From: a virus
IMG/VR virus record: IMGVR_UViG_3300026116_000651
Coordinates: 1 to 21,098 of that record
Length of the DNA: 21,098 nucleotides
Reading direction: 5' to 3' (one strand)
Both the position numbers and the translations under genes were made by a program. Under the pieces are notes generated by a model that saw only the letters and a program-made list of their open reading frames with translations, was not told where the DNA came from and did not search any database. Below, in pieces: positions 1-6,578 of this stretch. The stretch's first letter is position 1. Each line of letters starts with the position of its first letter.

Positions 1-2
1 TC

Positions 3-137
3 GCTGGTTTCGGCCGCGACCATTGCGGAACGCCGGACGCTTGCGTCGCTGAATGCGAACGGGTGCTGGCCACGCTCTACGCAAGCCTCGCGCCGCCACA
101 GCAGGGCAAGAAGCCTCGCACCAAAAGGGCCGCATGA
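3..137 (+). CDS. Partial hypothetical protein, C-terminal end only
   Basis: An open frame enters from the left edge and ends at a TGA at 135-137, giving about 44 residues with a Lys/Arg-rich tail ending KKPRTKRAA. The visible part has three cysteines (DHCGTPDAC and AEC) that could form a small metal site or disulfide, but this is not enough to assign a family. Its stop overlaps the next start in an ATGA, the same coupling used by the following genes, which supports it being a real gene end. The function is unknown. Confidence 0.55.
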   Translation, partial: AGFGRDHCGTPDACVAECERVLATLYASLAPPQQGKKPRTKRAA

Positions 138-289
138 GATTCGAAGCCGTCATCCTCTTCATGGTAATCGCGACGCTGCTCGCCTTCGCCGCGATCGTCT
201 CCTTCGACGCCGAGGACTGCCGTTCACGCGGCGGAATGCTGGTCAGCACCCCGTTTGGCGGGTGGGCCTGCTCGCGGGGGCTGCCGTGA
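134..289 (+). CDS. Small single-pass membrane protein
   Basis: A 51-residue protein starting MRFEAVILFMVIATLLAF. Residues about 4-24 form one hydrophobic segment, so it is probably anchored in the inner membrane with a short Cys-containing C-terminal tail (EDC and WAC). The ATG at 134 is preferred over an in-frame start further upstream because it overlaps the preceding stop by four bases and places the hydrophobic segment at the N-terminus. The next gene starts at a GTG overlapping this stop. No family is recognised. A role in membrane association of early phage functions is possible but unsupported. Confidence 0.55.
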   Translation: MRFEAVILFMVIATLLAFAAIVSFDAEDCRSRGGMLVSTPFGGWACSRGLP

Positions 290-483
290 GAGGGCTGACT
301 GCGCAGGAGCGGAACGCGATTCTCGCGAAACAAGGCGAGAACATCGATGGCAATTGCTGGCAGCAGATGGTCCGCGATGGCCGCCTCGCAGTGATTGGGC
401 ACCGCGAAGACGGCGATGAGATGTTGCGTGAGACCGACCTCGGTCTTCTCGCTCTCCGCGTCTGCCCACCAGAGGACGCATGA
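286..483 (+). CDS. Small hypothetical early phage protein
   Basis: A 65-residue soluble protein beginning VRGLTAQERNAILAKQGE. The GTG at 286 is chosen because it forms a GTGA overlap with the upstream stop; an in-frame ATG at 262 would give a longer overlap. The sequence has an N-terminal helix-like segment and an acidic C-terminal half ending in RVCPPEDA. I recognise no domain. The position in a chain of overlapping small genes is typical of phage early accessory proteins of unknown role. Its stop overlaps the next ATG in ATGA. Confidence 0.55.
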   Translation: MRGLTAQERNAILAKQGENIDGNCWQQMVRDGRLAVIGHREDGDEMLRETDLGLLALRVCPPEDA

Positions 484-785
484 AACCCATCATCCTCACC
501 GCCGGCATCACCCTCTCCCCTCAGACGGTGCTCGCGCTCGCCGCTGCGCACATCGCGCAGTTTGCGGAGCGGCTCGAGTTGAAGGCGGTCGGCACGCGGC
601 TCGACGACTGCCGGTACTACCTCCTGCTCTGGAAGGAGATCCGCACCCTGGTGATGCGTTCGCAGGAGCTCAGCAGCGAGCACGTCCAGGAGCTCTATGA
701 CGCTTGCACGTGCGGCGACCATGACTGCTATCTGACCGCGGACGAGTTTCGCGCTGTCAACAGACCGGCGAGGGCTGCGTCGTGA
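480..785 (+). CDS. Hypothetical early protein with C-terminal Cys/His/Asp cluster
   Basis: A 101-residue protein, largely helical in appearance through residue 75 (LALAAAHIAQFAERLELKAV, then LLLWKEIRTLVMR). Near residues 75-90 it has a compact CTCGDHDCYLTADEF stretch. The cysteines, histidine and aspartates could bind a metal. The DxD spacing followed by an acidic DEF loosely recalls an EF-hand loop but lacks the usual glutamate at position 12, so no EF-hand is claimed. The start is coupled to the gene before (ATGA), and the stop overlaps the GTG of the gene after. The function is unknown. Confidence 0.6.
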   Translation: MKPIILTAGITLSPQTVLALAAAHIAQFAERLELKAVGTRLDDCRYYLLLWKEIRTLVMRSQELSSEHVQELYDACTCGDHDCYLTADEFRAVNRPARAAS

Positions 786-1033
786 TCTCCTGGATTGCGC
801 GACTATTTAGCGGCGCTGATCGCTTGCCTGACCCACAAATCGGCCAGCGCTACGTATTGATCAACTCTTCGCCGTTCCCGCAGAGAACGATCACTTGCCG
901 CGTGACGGGCGTGCTGAACGGTTGGGTCCGTTACGCCCACGAGAACAGCCGTGGTGAGGTTTACCCGTTCGAGGAAAACGACAGCTCGTCTTCGATTCCG
1001 TCGTTTCTCCAAACCTGGAAAGCGATTCCATGA
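782..1033 (+). CDS. Small hypothetical phage protein with GWVRY motif
   Basis: An 83-residue protein starting at a GTG that overlaps the preceding stop (GTGA). After a short amphipathic N-terminus (MISWIARLF) the middle reads like a small beta-rich fold: QRYVLINSSPFPQ, then CRVTGVLNGWVRYAHEN, then EVYPFEEND. Short proteins with this 'Y-V-L...P-F...V...GWV-Y' pattern are common hypothetical genes in phage early regions, but I cannot name a function. The stop overlaps the next ATG in ATGA. Confidence 0.6.
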   Translation: MISWIARLFSGADRLPDPQIGQRYVLINSSPFPQRTITCRVTGVLNGWVRYAHENSRGEVYPFEENDSSSSIPSFLQTWKAIP

Positions 1034-1209
1034 TGGCAAAGACGATCGTGCTTCGCCTCCTCGACTGGGCGCTCGACCCATCCGTCGAATGCCTGCCGCT
1101 CGCCGTGCTGCAGGGGACGATCGTTCTCGCGGTCGGCGCGGGGATTGCCGTGCACGGCTACGTGCTGGCCGGGTTCAAATGGCCGAGCCAGAGAGGCGGG
1201 TGGGCGTGA
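1030..1209 (+). CDS. Small membrane protein
   Basis: A 59-residue protein (MMAKTIVLRLLDWALDPS...) with one hydrophobic segment over about residues 23-47 (LPLAVLQGTIVLAVGAGIAV) and a short basic-aromatic tail. A single transmembrane helix is likely. It is short but bounded on both sides by four-base overlaps: ATGA with the gene before, GTGA with the methylase after. Without it the chain would have a gap of about 170 bp. Hydrophobic small proteins in this position could be holin-like or membrane anchors, but nothing distinguishes these possibilities. Confidence 0.5.
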   Translation: MMAKTIVLRLLDWALDPSVECLPLAVLQGTIVLAVGAGIAVHGYVLAGFKWPSQRGGWA

Positions 1210-2183
1210 GGGACCTGCGTGCACCGTTCATTTGGTTCGGTGGCAAACGCCGCGTTGCGGACGTCGTCTGGCGAGCACTCGGCAACCCGCCGAACTACGT
1301 CGAGCCGTTTTGCGCGACGCTCGCTGTTCTGCTCGGCCGTCCCGGTGGCGCCGGAAAAATCGAGACGGTGAACGACCTCGATGCGGACATCGCGAATTTC
1401 TGGCGTGCGATGATCGCCAGCCCCGAAGCGCTTGCCGAAGCCGCCGATTGGCCCGTCAACGAGGCCGACCTGCACGCGCGCTCCGAGCGCATGCGCGTCA
1501 CGCTACCCGAGCACCGCGAACGCATGCACGGCGATCCCGACTACTTCGACGCCCAGCGCGCTGGCATCTGGGTCTGGGGCGTCTGTACCGCAATCGGTGG
1601 GAACTGGATGGAGTCCAAGGGCAAGAACGCGTCCCCGCGCCTCTGCGGCTGGGTCTCTGGCAATGGCCTGCACGCCGCCGGCACGATGCCAGCTCTTGGC
1701 CACTCAGGCCGCGGGATTCACCGTCCGGAGCGCGAGGCACTGGTGGACTGGTTCCGAGCACTGCAAGCACGGCTGCGGCGCGTACGGGTGGCTTGTGGCG
1801 ACTTTGAGCGCGTGCTCGCGGGCTCCGTTACGGGCGAGAGCAACTCACTCAAGAACATGGGGATGAGCCCGTGCGGTGTGTTCCTCGATCCGGCCTACGA
1901 CAAGCACGAGGACTGCTACATCGTCGACGGCGCCGGAGGAAGCGCGCGGGCTCGCAAATGGGCTCTCGAGCACGGCGATGATCCTCATTTTCGCATCGCG
2001 CTCTGTGGGTACGAGGGCGAGCACACGATGCCGTCCACGTGGACCGAACACGCTTGGAGAGCACAGGGCGGTCACGGTAACCGGTCAGCGGAGAACAAGA
2101 ATCGGCACCGCGAGCGCATTTGGTTCTCGCCGCATTGCCTGCCAATTGACGGGCAGGGATCGCTCTTCGGAGGCGCAGCGTGA
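1206..2183 (+). CDS. DNA adenine N6-methyltransferase, D12 class
   Basis: A 325-residue enzyme predicted to transfer a methyl group from S-adenosylmethionine to adenine N6 in DNA. The N-terminus carries the family motif APFIWFGGKRR (residues 6-16), which forms part of the AdoMet site. VEPFCATLAVLL and the acidic NDLDADIANFWRAM follow. The catalytic motif IV normally reads DPPY but here is DPAY, within FLDPAYDKHEDCYIVD at about residue 228. The GTG at 1206 is chosen because it overlaps the preceding stop and places the GGK motif close to the N-terminus as in the family; longer in-frame starts would add about 85 unrelated residues. Phage enzymes of this class usually protect phage DNA from restriction or mark it for replication or packaging control. 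The target sequence cannot be read from the protein. Confidence 0.85.
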   Translation: MRDLRAPFIWFGGKRRVADVVWRALGNPPNYVEPFCATLAVLLGRPGGAGKIETVNDLDADIANFWRAMIASPEALAEAADWPVNEADLHARSERMRVTLPEHRERMHGDPDYFDAQRAGIWVWGVCTAIGGNWMESKGKNASPRLCGWVSGNGLHAAGTMPALGHSGRGIHRPEREALVDWFRALQARLRRVRVACGDFERVLAGSVTGESNSLKNMGMSPCGVFLDPAYDKHEDCYIVDGAGGSARARKWALEHGDDPHFRIALCGYEGEHTMPSTWTEHAWRAQGGHGNRSAENKNRHRERIWFSPHCLPIDGQGSLFGGAA

Positions 2184-2374
2184 GCACATCATACCCCTGT
2201 AACTGCAACGACACCGCGCGCTGGAAGAAGCGCGCGCTCGCCGCCGAGCTGTCTTTGGCGTTCGCGCGTCGCCAACTCGAGGACGTGATCAAGGTGATGC
2301 CGGGCGACGTGACATTGGACTGCGGGCAGAGGACTACGGAGCTGGAGTCAGCAGAAAAAGGAGCAGCGGAGTGA
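2180..2374 (+). CDS. Small hypothetical protein
   Basis: A 64-residue protein starting at a GTG that overlaps the methylase stop. It begins STSYPCNCNDTARWKKRAL: a Cys-x-Cys near the N-terminus followed by a charged, probably alpha-helical segment (ALAAELSLAFARRQLEDVIKVM) and an acidic tail. The helix could be a short coiled coil. No family is recognised. Coupling on both sides (GTGA and GTGA) supports translation. Confidence 0.5.
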   Translation: MSTSYPCNCNDTARWKKRALAAELSLAFARRQLEDVIKVMPGDVTLDCGQRTTELESAEKGAAE

Positions 2375-2562
2375 AGGTTGCAGCAATAAGCCCAGCTGAA
2401 TTCACGATCAGTGTTCCGCCACGTCTTGTGGCGATGATCGATGAAGTCGTGCGCGTGCATGCCGAGCGGACTGGTGAAGCCGAGGGAGACGTTCGCCGAG
2501 GCGTCGAGATTGCGATCGTGACCGAGGGTGTGCGCGTGGTGAAAGAGGGGCTGGCGAGATGA
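2371..2562 (+). CDS. Possible ribbon-helix-helix DNA-binding protein
   Basis: A 63-residue protein starting at GTG 2371. Residues about 10-60 read as one strand (EFTISVPPRLVAMIDEVV) followed by two helices (VHAERTGEAEGDVRRGVEIA, then TEGVRVVKEG). That is the strand-helix-helix order and size of dimeric ribbon-helix-helix regulators such as Arc/CopG. The fit is by pattern only, and no signature residue clinches it. It sits just ahead of the replication initiator, so a role in autoregulation of the early operon or at the origin would make sense. Alternatively it is an unrelated small helical protein. Confidence 0.5.
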   Translation: MKVAAISPAEFTISVPPRLVAMIDEVVRVHAERTGEAEGDVRRGVEIAIVTEGVRVVKEGLAR

Positions 2563-3722
2563 GCGGACGCATCCCAGACGAGGGCAGATACTCGAAGATC
2601 TCGCGTCGAATGTGGAACGACGAGAAGTTCAGGGAGCTGTCCGCCGCAAAACCAAACGCTCAGACGCTCTTCCAGCGACTCTTGAGCGGACCCGAGCTCG
2701 GTTGCGTGCCGGGGCTCTTTCCGGCTCGCCTAAGCGGCCTTGCCGAGGCGCTGGGCTGGCCACTGAAGGCGACCGACAAGTGCTGGAAGGAGATCGCCGG
2801 GAAGAAGATGGCCGAGGCGGATTGGGTCGCTGGCCTGATTTGGGTTCCGAATTCGATCTTTCACAACTGGCCGCAAAGCATCAACGCCGTTCTCGGTTGG
2901 AAGATTGCGCTCAAGGAGATGCCCGAGTGTGCGCTCAAGCGAAAAGCTATCGAGGCACTCCGCGTTGCCCTTTCCGAACTCGGCCCACAATGGGTCGAGG
3001 CCTTCAGCAAGGCATCGGGTGTTACTTCCCGCAGGCCAAGCGGCATACCAAGCAACATACCAAGCAACATACCAAGCAACATACCAAGCAACATACCAAG
3101 CAACATACCAAGCAACAAGCCAAGCGCTAAGCCATCGCCTAAGGCATCCGGGATACCGTCCGACATCCAGGATACAGGATCAGGATCCAAGATCAGGATC
3201 TTAGCCGCTGACTCTCCCGAAGACCTGTCAGGTTCTGGGCGATCGGAGCCTCCCGAGGCCGCGGCAGCAGAGCTCGGAAATCGCCCAGAATATCAGCGAA
3301 AATATGAGCTTGCTGCGCGCAATTCGGGGGAATTCGCGTTGGCTGGTGGCGTTCGTTGGCCTGAATTCGTAGAGGTGTGGCGTGCCTGGGGAAAGCCGTT
3401 CGGGATCACCGAATTGCCCCATGTTAGCCAGCGAATCGACCGCGACATCAGCGCCGTCATCGAGGCTCTCGCGTCCGGAAGGACGGTCGCTGAGCTCGTC
3501 GAGGCCGGGAGATTGGCGGAGACCGACGACTACATCCGCGGTCTTTCGGGTGGTGGGCCGGCGAACTTCACCGCGGCGGTTCTGCGCCGCTTGCTCGCGC
3601 GTCGGAAGGTTGACCAGCCCGTGGCGCGACCCGCCGACGCTCCAGCGGTCTGGCGCGATCCTGACGCCGACAATCGGGAGAATTGGGTTCCACCGCCCGA
3701 AGACCTCGCGGGGGCCCTGTGA
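2559..3722 (+). CDS. Replication initiator, lambda O-like (origin-binding protein)
   Basis: A 387-residue protein directly upstream of the DnaB helicase. This is the position of phage initiators that bind the origin and recruit helicase. Residues about 1-155 look like a helical, winged-helix type domain (KISRRMWNDEKFRELSAAKP... LFPARLSGLAEALGW... IWVPNSIFHNWPQSINAVLGW), a start typical of phage replisome organiser proteins. Residues 163-186 are six tandem IPSN units in a low-complexity linker that runs to about 225. Residues about 235-345 are a second domain (WPEFVEVWRAWGKPFG... ISAVIEALASGRTVAELVEAG). The overall layout parallels lambda O, whose origin iterons lie inside the gene. The start overlaps the preceding stop (ATGA), and the stop overlaps the helicase GTG. 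Confidence 0.65.
   Translation: MSGRIPDEGRYSKISRRMWNDEKFRELSAAKPNAQTLFQRLLSGPELGCVPGLFPARLSGLAEALGWPLKATDKCWKEIAGKKMAEADWVAGLIWVPNSIFHNWPQSINAVLGWKIALKEMPECALKRKAIEALRVALSELGPQWVEAFSKASGVTSRRPSGIPSNIPSNIPSNIPSNIPSNIPSNKPSAKPSPKASGIPSDIQDTGSGSKIRILAADSPEDLSGSGRSEPPEAAAAELGNRPEYQRKYELAARNSGEFALAGGVRWPEFVEVWRAWGKPFGITELPHVSQRIDRDISAVIEALASGRTVAELVEAGRLAETDDYIRGLSGGGPANFTAAVLRRLLARRKVDQPVARPADAPAVWRDPDADNRENWVPPPEDLAGAL
3033..3320. other. Candidate intragenic replication origin
   Basis: Inside the initiator gene the sequence shows, in order: a degenerate 12-bp unit (3033-3044), six perfect 12-bp repeats (3045-3116), degenerate units with the same period to about 3164, then GATCAGGATC twice (3178-3187 and 3191-3200) giving four GATC sites in 23 bp. 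A locally A/T-richer patch follows around 3275-3320. Iterons inside an O-type gene next to an A/T-rich unwinding region are the established lambda origin design. That this copy works as an origin is inference. Confidence 0.5.
3045..3116 (+). repeat. Six perfect tandem 12-bp repeats (ATACCAAGCAAC)
   Basis: Six identical copies of ATACCAAGCAAC are directly abutted, starting at 3045, 3057, 3069, 3081, 3093 and 3105. Each encodes Ile-Pro-Ser-Asn in frame. Flanking units (for example 3117-3128 and 3129-3140) keep the 12-bp period but have diverged. Identity at the DNA level, including synonymous positions, points either to recent slippage expansion or to selection on the DNA itself as protein-binding iterons. 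Confidence 0.95.
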
Positions 3723-5176
3723 GCGCTGCCGTGGCGGTTGGCTCGACGTCGTTGGCGCCGATTCAGGGTCGTGTGCCAGCGTGCGACCTCGATGCGGAGG
3801 CGGCCGTGTTGTCAGCGTGCATGGTCGACCAGATGGCGTGCGACGAAGCGCTCGCGATCCTGAAGCCAGAGCACTTCTATTCCGACGCGAACCGGCGGAT
3901 CTTCGACGCGATCCTTGAGCTGATTCAGGAGCGAACGGCACCGGACTTGGTTTCGGTTGCCGCGGTCTTGCGAAACCGGAAGCGCCTCGACCAGGTGGGC
4001 GGAACTCCGTACCTAGCCCAGATTTCAGATGCGACGCCGGCGGTTGCTAACGTCGGCCACCATGCGCGGCTCGTCCTGAACGCGGCTCGCATCCGTCGAG
4101 CTTGCGCGCTGTTTCAGCAGCTCGCCGCCGAGTCGTACTCTTCGATCACGGACCCGGCGGCATGGTTGCAGCGCTGCGAAGCGGCTGTGTACCTGGCGAC
4201 GCTTGACGACAGCGAGAAGCGCTCGACCGCCGCGACGTACCGTCAAATCGCCAACGAGACCTATCAGATGTCGGTGGAGGCGGCGCGGGCGAAGACCACG
4301 ACGACCGGGTACCGGACTGGCTTCCGCGAACTGGATGAGCATGTAGGTGGGTGGGCCGCCGGTGATCTTTGGTTCGTCGCTGGTCGGCCCGGCCAGGGCA
4401 AGACGGCGTGGAGCCTTCAGTCAGGAGAAACGGTCGCGCGCGAGAACGGCGTGGGCGTGATCATGCTCTCCGCGGAGATGGCACGGCACAGCCTGATGCA
4501 GCGCTCGCTGTCGCGAGATGCGGCGATCCCGAATCGGAACGTGCGCCTTGGGCGCATGGATCGCGAGCAGTGGACGAGCCTTGCGAAGCAGGCCAAGTCT
4601 ATTGCCGACCTGCCGATGGTCGTCGACGACGACCGGAATCTCACGCCGATGCGCGTCCGAAGCAAGGTGCGGCGCCGCCTAGCCGAGCTCCGTGCGGAGT
4701 ACGGCCAAGGTATCAAGTTAGGCGCGGTGATCATCGACTACGTGCAACTGATGTCTGCCGATCAGCAGTACGACACGCGCGCCACGGAGCTCGGGGCGAT
4801 CTCGCGTGCACTGAAGATCATGGCCGGTGAATTCGAGTGCGCGTTCATCGTGCTCTCGCAGCTGAAGCGAGGTGAGAAAGGAAAGTCGAAGCGCCCTGAG
4901 CTCTCGGATCTGCGCGATTCAGGATCGCTAGAGGCGGATGCGGACGTGGTGATGGCGATCCACCGGGAGGACGCCTATCGACAGCCGAAAGAAGAGCGCG
5001 ACGGGCTTGCCGAGTTGCTCGTGCTCAAGGGCCGCAACTCCGGAGAGGGTTGCCACGTGGTCGAGTTCGATGGCCGCTACACCGGGTTCTACGAGCGTTC
5101 GAAGTCGCAACCCGAGGCAGCCGACTTCAGCGATTACGGCGACCCGCCCGGCGGCGACGATTGGAGGAACCGGTGA
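3719..5176 (+). CDS. dnaB: Replicative DNA helicase, DnaB family
   Basis: A 485-residue hexameric 5'-3' helicase that would unwind the phage replication fork. The N-terminal domain has the DnaB signature CDLDAEAAVLSACMVD (about residues 22-37) and the HFYSDANRRIFDAI helix pair. The RecA-like C-terminal domain carries Walker A GRPGQGKT at 222-229, Walker B VIIDYVQLM at 337-345 with the Asp at 340, and the later VLSQLKRGEK and DLRDSGSLEADADVVM motifs. Length is close to bacterial DnaB (about 450-470), with a slightly longer C-terminus. GTG 3719 is preferred because it overlaps the initiator stop by four bases. No separate helicase-loader gene is visible, so the initiator may load it directly or the host loader may be used. 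Confidence 0.93.
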   Translation: MSAAVAVGSTSLAPIQGRVPACDLDAEAAVLSACMVDQMACDEALAILKPEHFYSDANRRIFDAILELIQERTAPDLVSVAAVLRNRKRLDQVGGTPYLAQISDATPAVANVGHHARLVLNAARIRRACALFQQLAAESYSSITDPAAWLQRCEAAVYLATLDDSEKRSTAATYRQIANETYQMSVEAARAKTTTTGYRTGFRELDEHVGGWAAGDLWFVAGRPGQGKTAWSLQSGETVARENGVGVIMLSAEMARHSLMQRSLSRDAAIPNRNVRLGRMDREQWTSLAKQAKSIADLPMVVDDDRNLTPMRVRSKVRRRLAELRAEYGQGIKLGAVIIDYVQLMSADQQYDTRATELGAISRALKIMAGEFECAFIVLSQLKRGEKGKSKRPELSDLRDSGSLEADADVVMAIHREDAYRQPKEERDGLAELLVLKGRNSGEGCHVVEFDGRYTGFYERSKSQPEAADFSDYGDPPGGDDWRNR

Positions 5177-5253
5177 GCCTGAACCGCACGATGTTGCCCG
5201 CGCTCCGCGAGTTCGGGCGGGCGCTGCAGGAGTTGAAGAGGAACCCGAAGTGA
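5173..5253 (+). CDS. Possible 26-residue micro-protein
   Basis: The GTG at 5173 overlaps the helicase stop (GTGA) and opens a 26-codon frame. It reads VSLNRTMLPALREFGRALQE and continues to LKRNPK, a basic amphipathic helix. It ends at TGA 5251-5253, again in a GTGA. Support is only the unbroken overlap pattern and the helix-like composition. It could instead be a short coupling spacer between the helicase and the next gene. Confidence 0.35.
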   Translation: MSLNRTMLPALREFGRALQELKRNPK

Positions 5254-5264
5254 AGGAGAACGCG

Positions 5265-5492
5265 ATGGCGAAGTGCAATCCGGGGCTCCTGATGCGCCGC
5301 ATTCGTTACGACATGACCTGGCACTACTTCAGCGGACAGCCTGGAACACCCGAGCACCCGCAGATCGAAATCAGGAAGGTGTTCCCGGACGCGACGGAAT
5401 TCGAGTGCTTTCCGATCGGGGACTGTTGGGTGTTCAGCACGGAGTCGGAGCTGAGTCCGCTGCCGGAGGCGTTCAAAGAGATCTCGCGCTGA
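5265..5492 (+). CDS. Small hypothetical protein
   Basis: A 75-residue protein, MAKCNPGLLMRRIRYDMTWHY and onward, rich in aromatic residues and ending PLPEAFKEISR. The ATG at 5265 has a good Shine-Dalgarno AAGGAG at 5253-5258. An alternative GTG at 5250 would add five residues, would keep the four-base overlap pattern, and has GAGGA at 5238-5242. The sequence reads as a small mixed alpha/beta fold (IEIRKVFPDATEFECFPIGDCWVFS). It is the last gene of the coupled early chain. No family is recognised. Confidence 0.6.
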   Translation: MAKCNPGLLMRRIRYDMTWHYFSGQPGTPEHPQIEIRKVFPDATEFECFPIGDCWVFSTESELSPLPEAFKEISR

Positions 5493-5502
5493 AAACAGGA
5501 AA

Positions 5503-5534
5503 ACCCGGCTCGCGTCGCCAAACGCAAGCCGGGT
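5503..5534. terminator. Inverted repeat, possible terminator or mRNA hairpin
   Basis: ACCCGGCT (5503-5510) pairs with AGCCGGGT (5527-5534). One mismatch and three more G/C pairs inside leave a loop of about 8 bases. It lies in the 90-bp gap after the early gene chain. On the + strand no T-run follows, so it would not be a classical terminator for the early transcript. On the - strand it is followed by TTTCCTGTTTT, which looks more like a leftward terminator. A structured leader for the next gene is also possible. Confidence 0.4.
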
Positions 5535-5582
5535 CCGTCGCGCTGCTCGCTCGGTTGCCGACCCAACCAGGAGTAGCCAAAA

Positions 5583-6578
5583 ATGCCACAATACGCAAGC
5601 GTCGCCGAGCGGGTCTCGACGGCGAAGACACTCGAGCTGGTGCCGCACGCGTTCTCGCTCCCGGACATCCCGCAGCTGCGCCACGTTGGCAAGCGCATCG
5701 GCGACGAAGACGAGGCGGAGATTCGCTGGTACGTGCGAGACCCAGCGGTGGCCGCGATCTCGAGCTCGAGTGGAGCGTTTGGCAACCAACTCGAGATCGC
5801 TAGCGAATTCGGCTTCGGCAGCCTCCCGTGTCGACGCTGCGGCGGGCGGTACCGCACCAGAAAGCGTGGTGGGAAGGACACGATCGTGGACTGGCGCGAC
5901 GGGACGGGCATGGCTCCGAAGGACCACTTTGGGCACCGTGTATCCTACTCGGCCGCGCTCGCCGATCACCGGAAGCGCATGCAGCAGAAGCACCGGATCG
6001 TGCTCATGTCGAAACCAACGCCTCGGCCGGGGTCCGGTGTCGACCCAGAGAACGCGTGGGCGGCCATCGGTAAGGCCTTCGCGGCTCAAGGCAAGCGGCT
6101 TATGACCGACGCCGCGTTCCGCGCGCTGTTCGACCGCCTGCCCGACGAGCTGTGCCAGCCCTGCCGCGGGTGCCAGGGGATCGGCGTGGTGCCGCGCCGC
6201 GCCGCCGCCCACGTCGAGGTGACGGCCTACCCGACAGGGTCAAGCAAGCACGGCGTCGGCAAGTCGGACGACGCGATGGGCAGCCTCAAATCGAAGAACG
6301 GCCGCACCTGGCTCACGGAGGGCCCAGTCACGGTGAGCTTCACCGAACTCGACCGGTACCAGGACGTGCACACCATTTTCGCCGACATTGCCGGCATGAG
6401 CGCGCTCGCGCTCGAATCGCTGGAGGAGTACTACATTGGCGACAACGGGCAGGCTGCGCTCGAGCGGATGGTGAGCGACCGGTTCGGGCTCAAGGGCGCC
6501 GCACGTGTGCGCGCAGCAAGCGAGCTCCGTGACTTCCAGTGCGGCTGCTGGAACGTCGCGGCCTACGGGGCGCAATGA
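5583..6578 (+). CDS. Zinc-motif protein, candidate Q-like late regulator
   Basis: A 331-residue protein with a clear AGGAG ribosome site at 5569-5573. Cysteines are grouped as C83-x2-C86 (PCRRCGG) and C191-x2-C194-x2-C197. C194-C197 lie in CRGCQGIG, a match to the CxxCxGxG zinc element found in DnaJ and in the lambda antiterminator Q. A further CGC lies near the C-terminus (DFQCGCWNVAAYG). The C-terminal third is helical (MSALALESLEEYY, then AALERMVSDRFGL). It sits between the replication genes and the terminase region, where lambdoid phages keep Q, and this together with the zinc motif suggests a late-gene activator or antiterminator. That assignment is inference. The protein is longer than lambda Q (about 207 residues) and overall similarity could not be tested. 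Confidence 0.45.
   Translation: MPQYASVAERVSTAKTLELVPHAFSLPDIPQLRHVGKRIGDEDEAEIRWYVRDPAVAAISSSSGAFGNQLEIASEFGFGSLPCRRCGGRYRTRKRGGKDTIVDWRDGTGMAPKDHFGHRVSYSAALADHRKRMQQKHRIVLMSKPTPRPGSGVDPENAWAAIGKAFAAQGKRLMTDAAFRALFDRLPDELCQPCRGCQGIGVVPRRAAAHVEVTAYPTGSSKHGVGKSDDAMGSLKSKNGRTWLTEGPVTVSFTELDRYQDVHTIFADIAGMSALALESLEEYYIGDNGQAALERMVSDRFGLKGAARVRAASELRDFQCGCWNVAAYGAQ

Noticed and set aside
765-785. EF-hand in the 480-785 protein
   Set aside because: The DHDCYLTADEF stretch lacks the conserved position-12 glutamate and central glycine, and the Cys residues fit a different metal site equally well; it also lies slightly upstream of these bases.
3045-3116. CRISPR array
   Set aside because: Repeats are 12 bp, directly abutted without spacers and lie in a coding frame.
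5127-6212. Long minus-strand open frame (about 361 codons) opposite the zinc-motif gene
   Set aside because: Its product is Arg/Ala/Leu/Val-rich without domain structure, it overlaps well-supported + strand genes with ribosome sites, and high-GC DNA readily gives such antisense frames.
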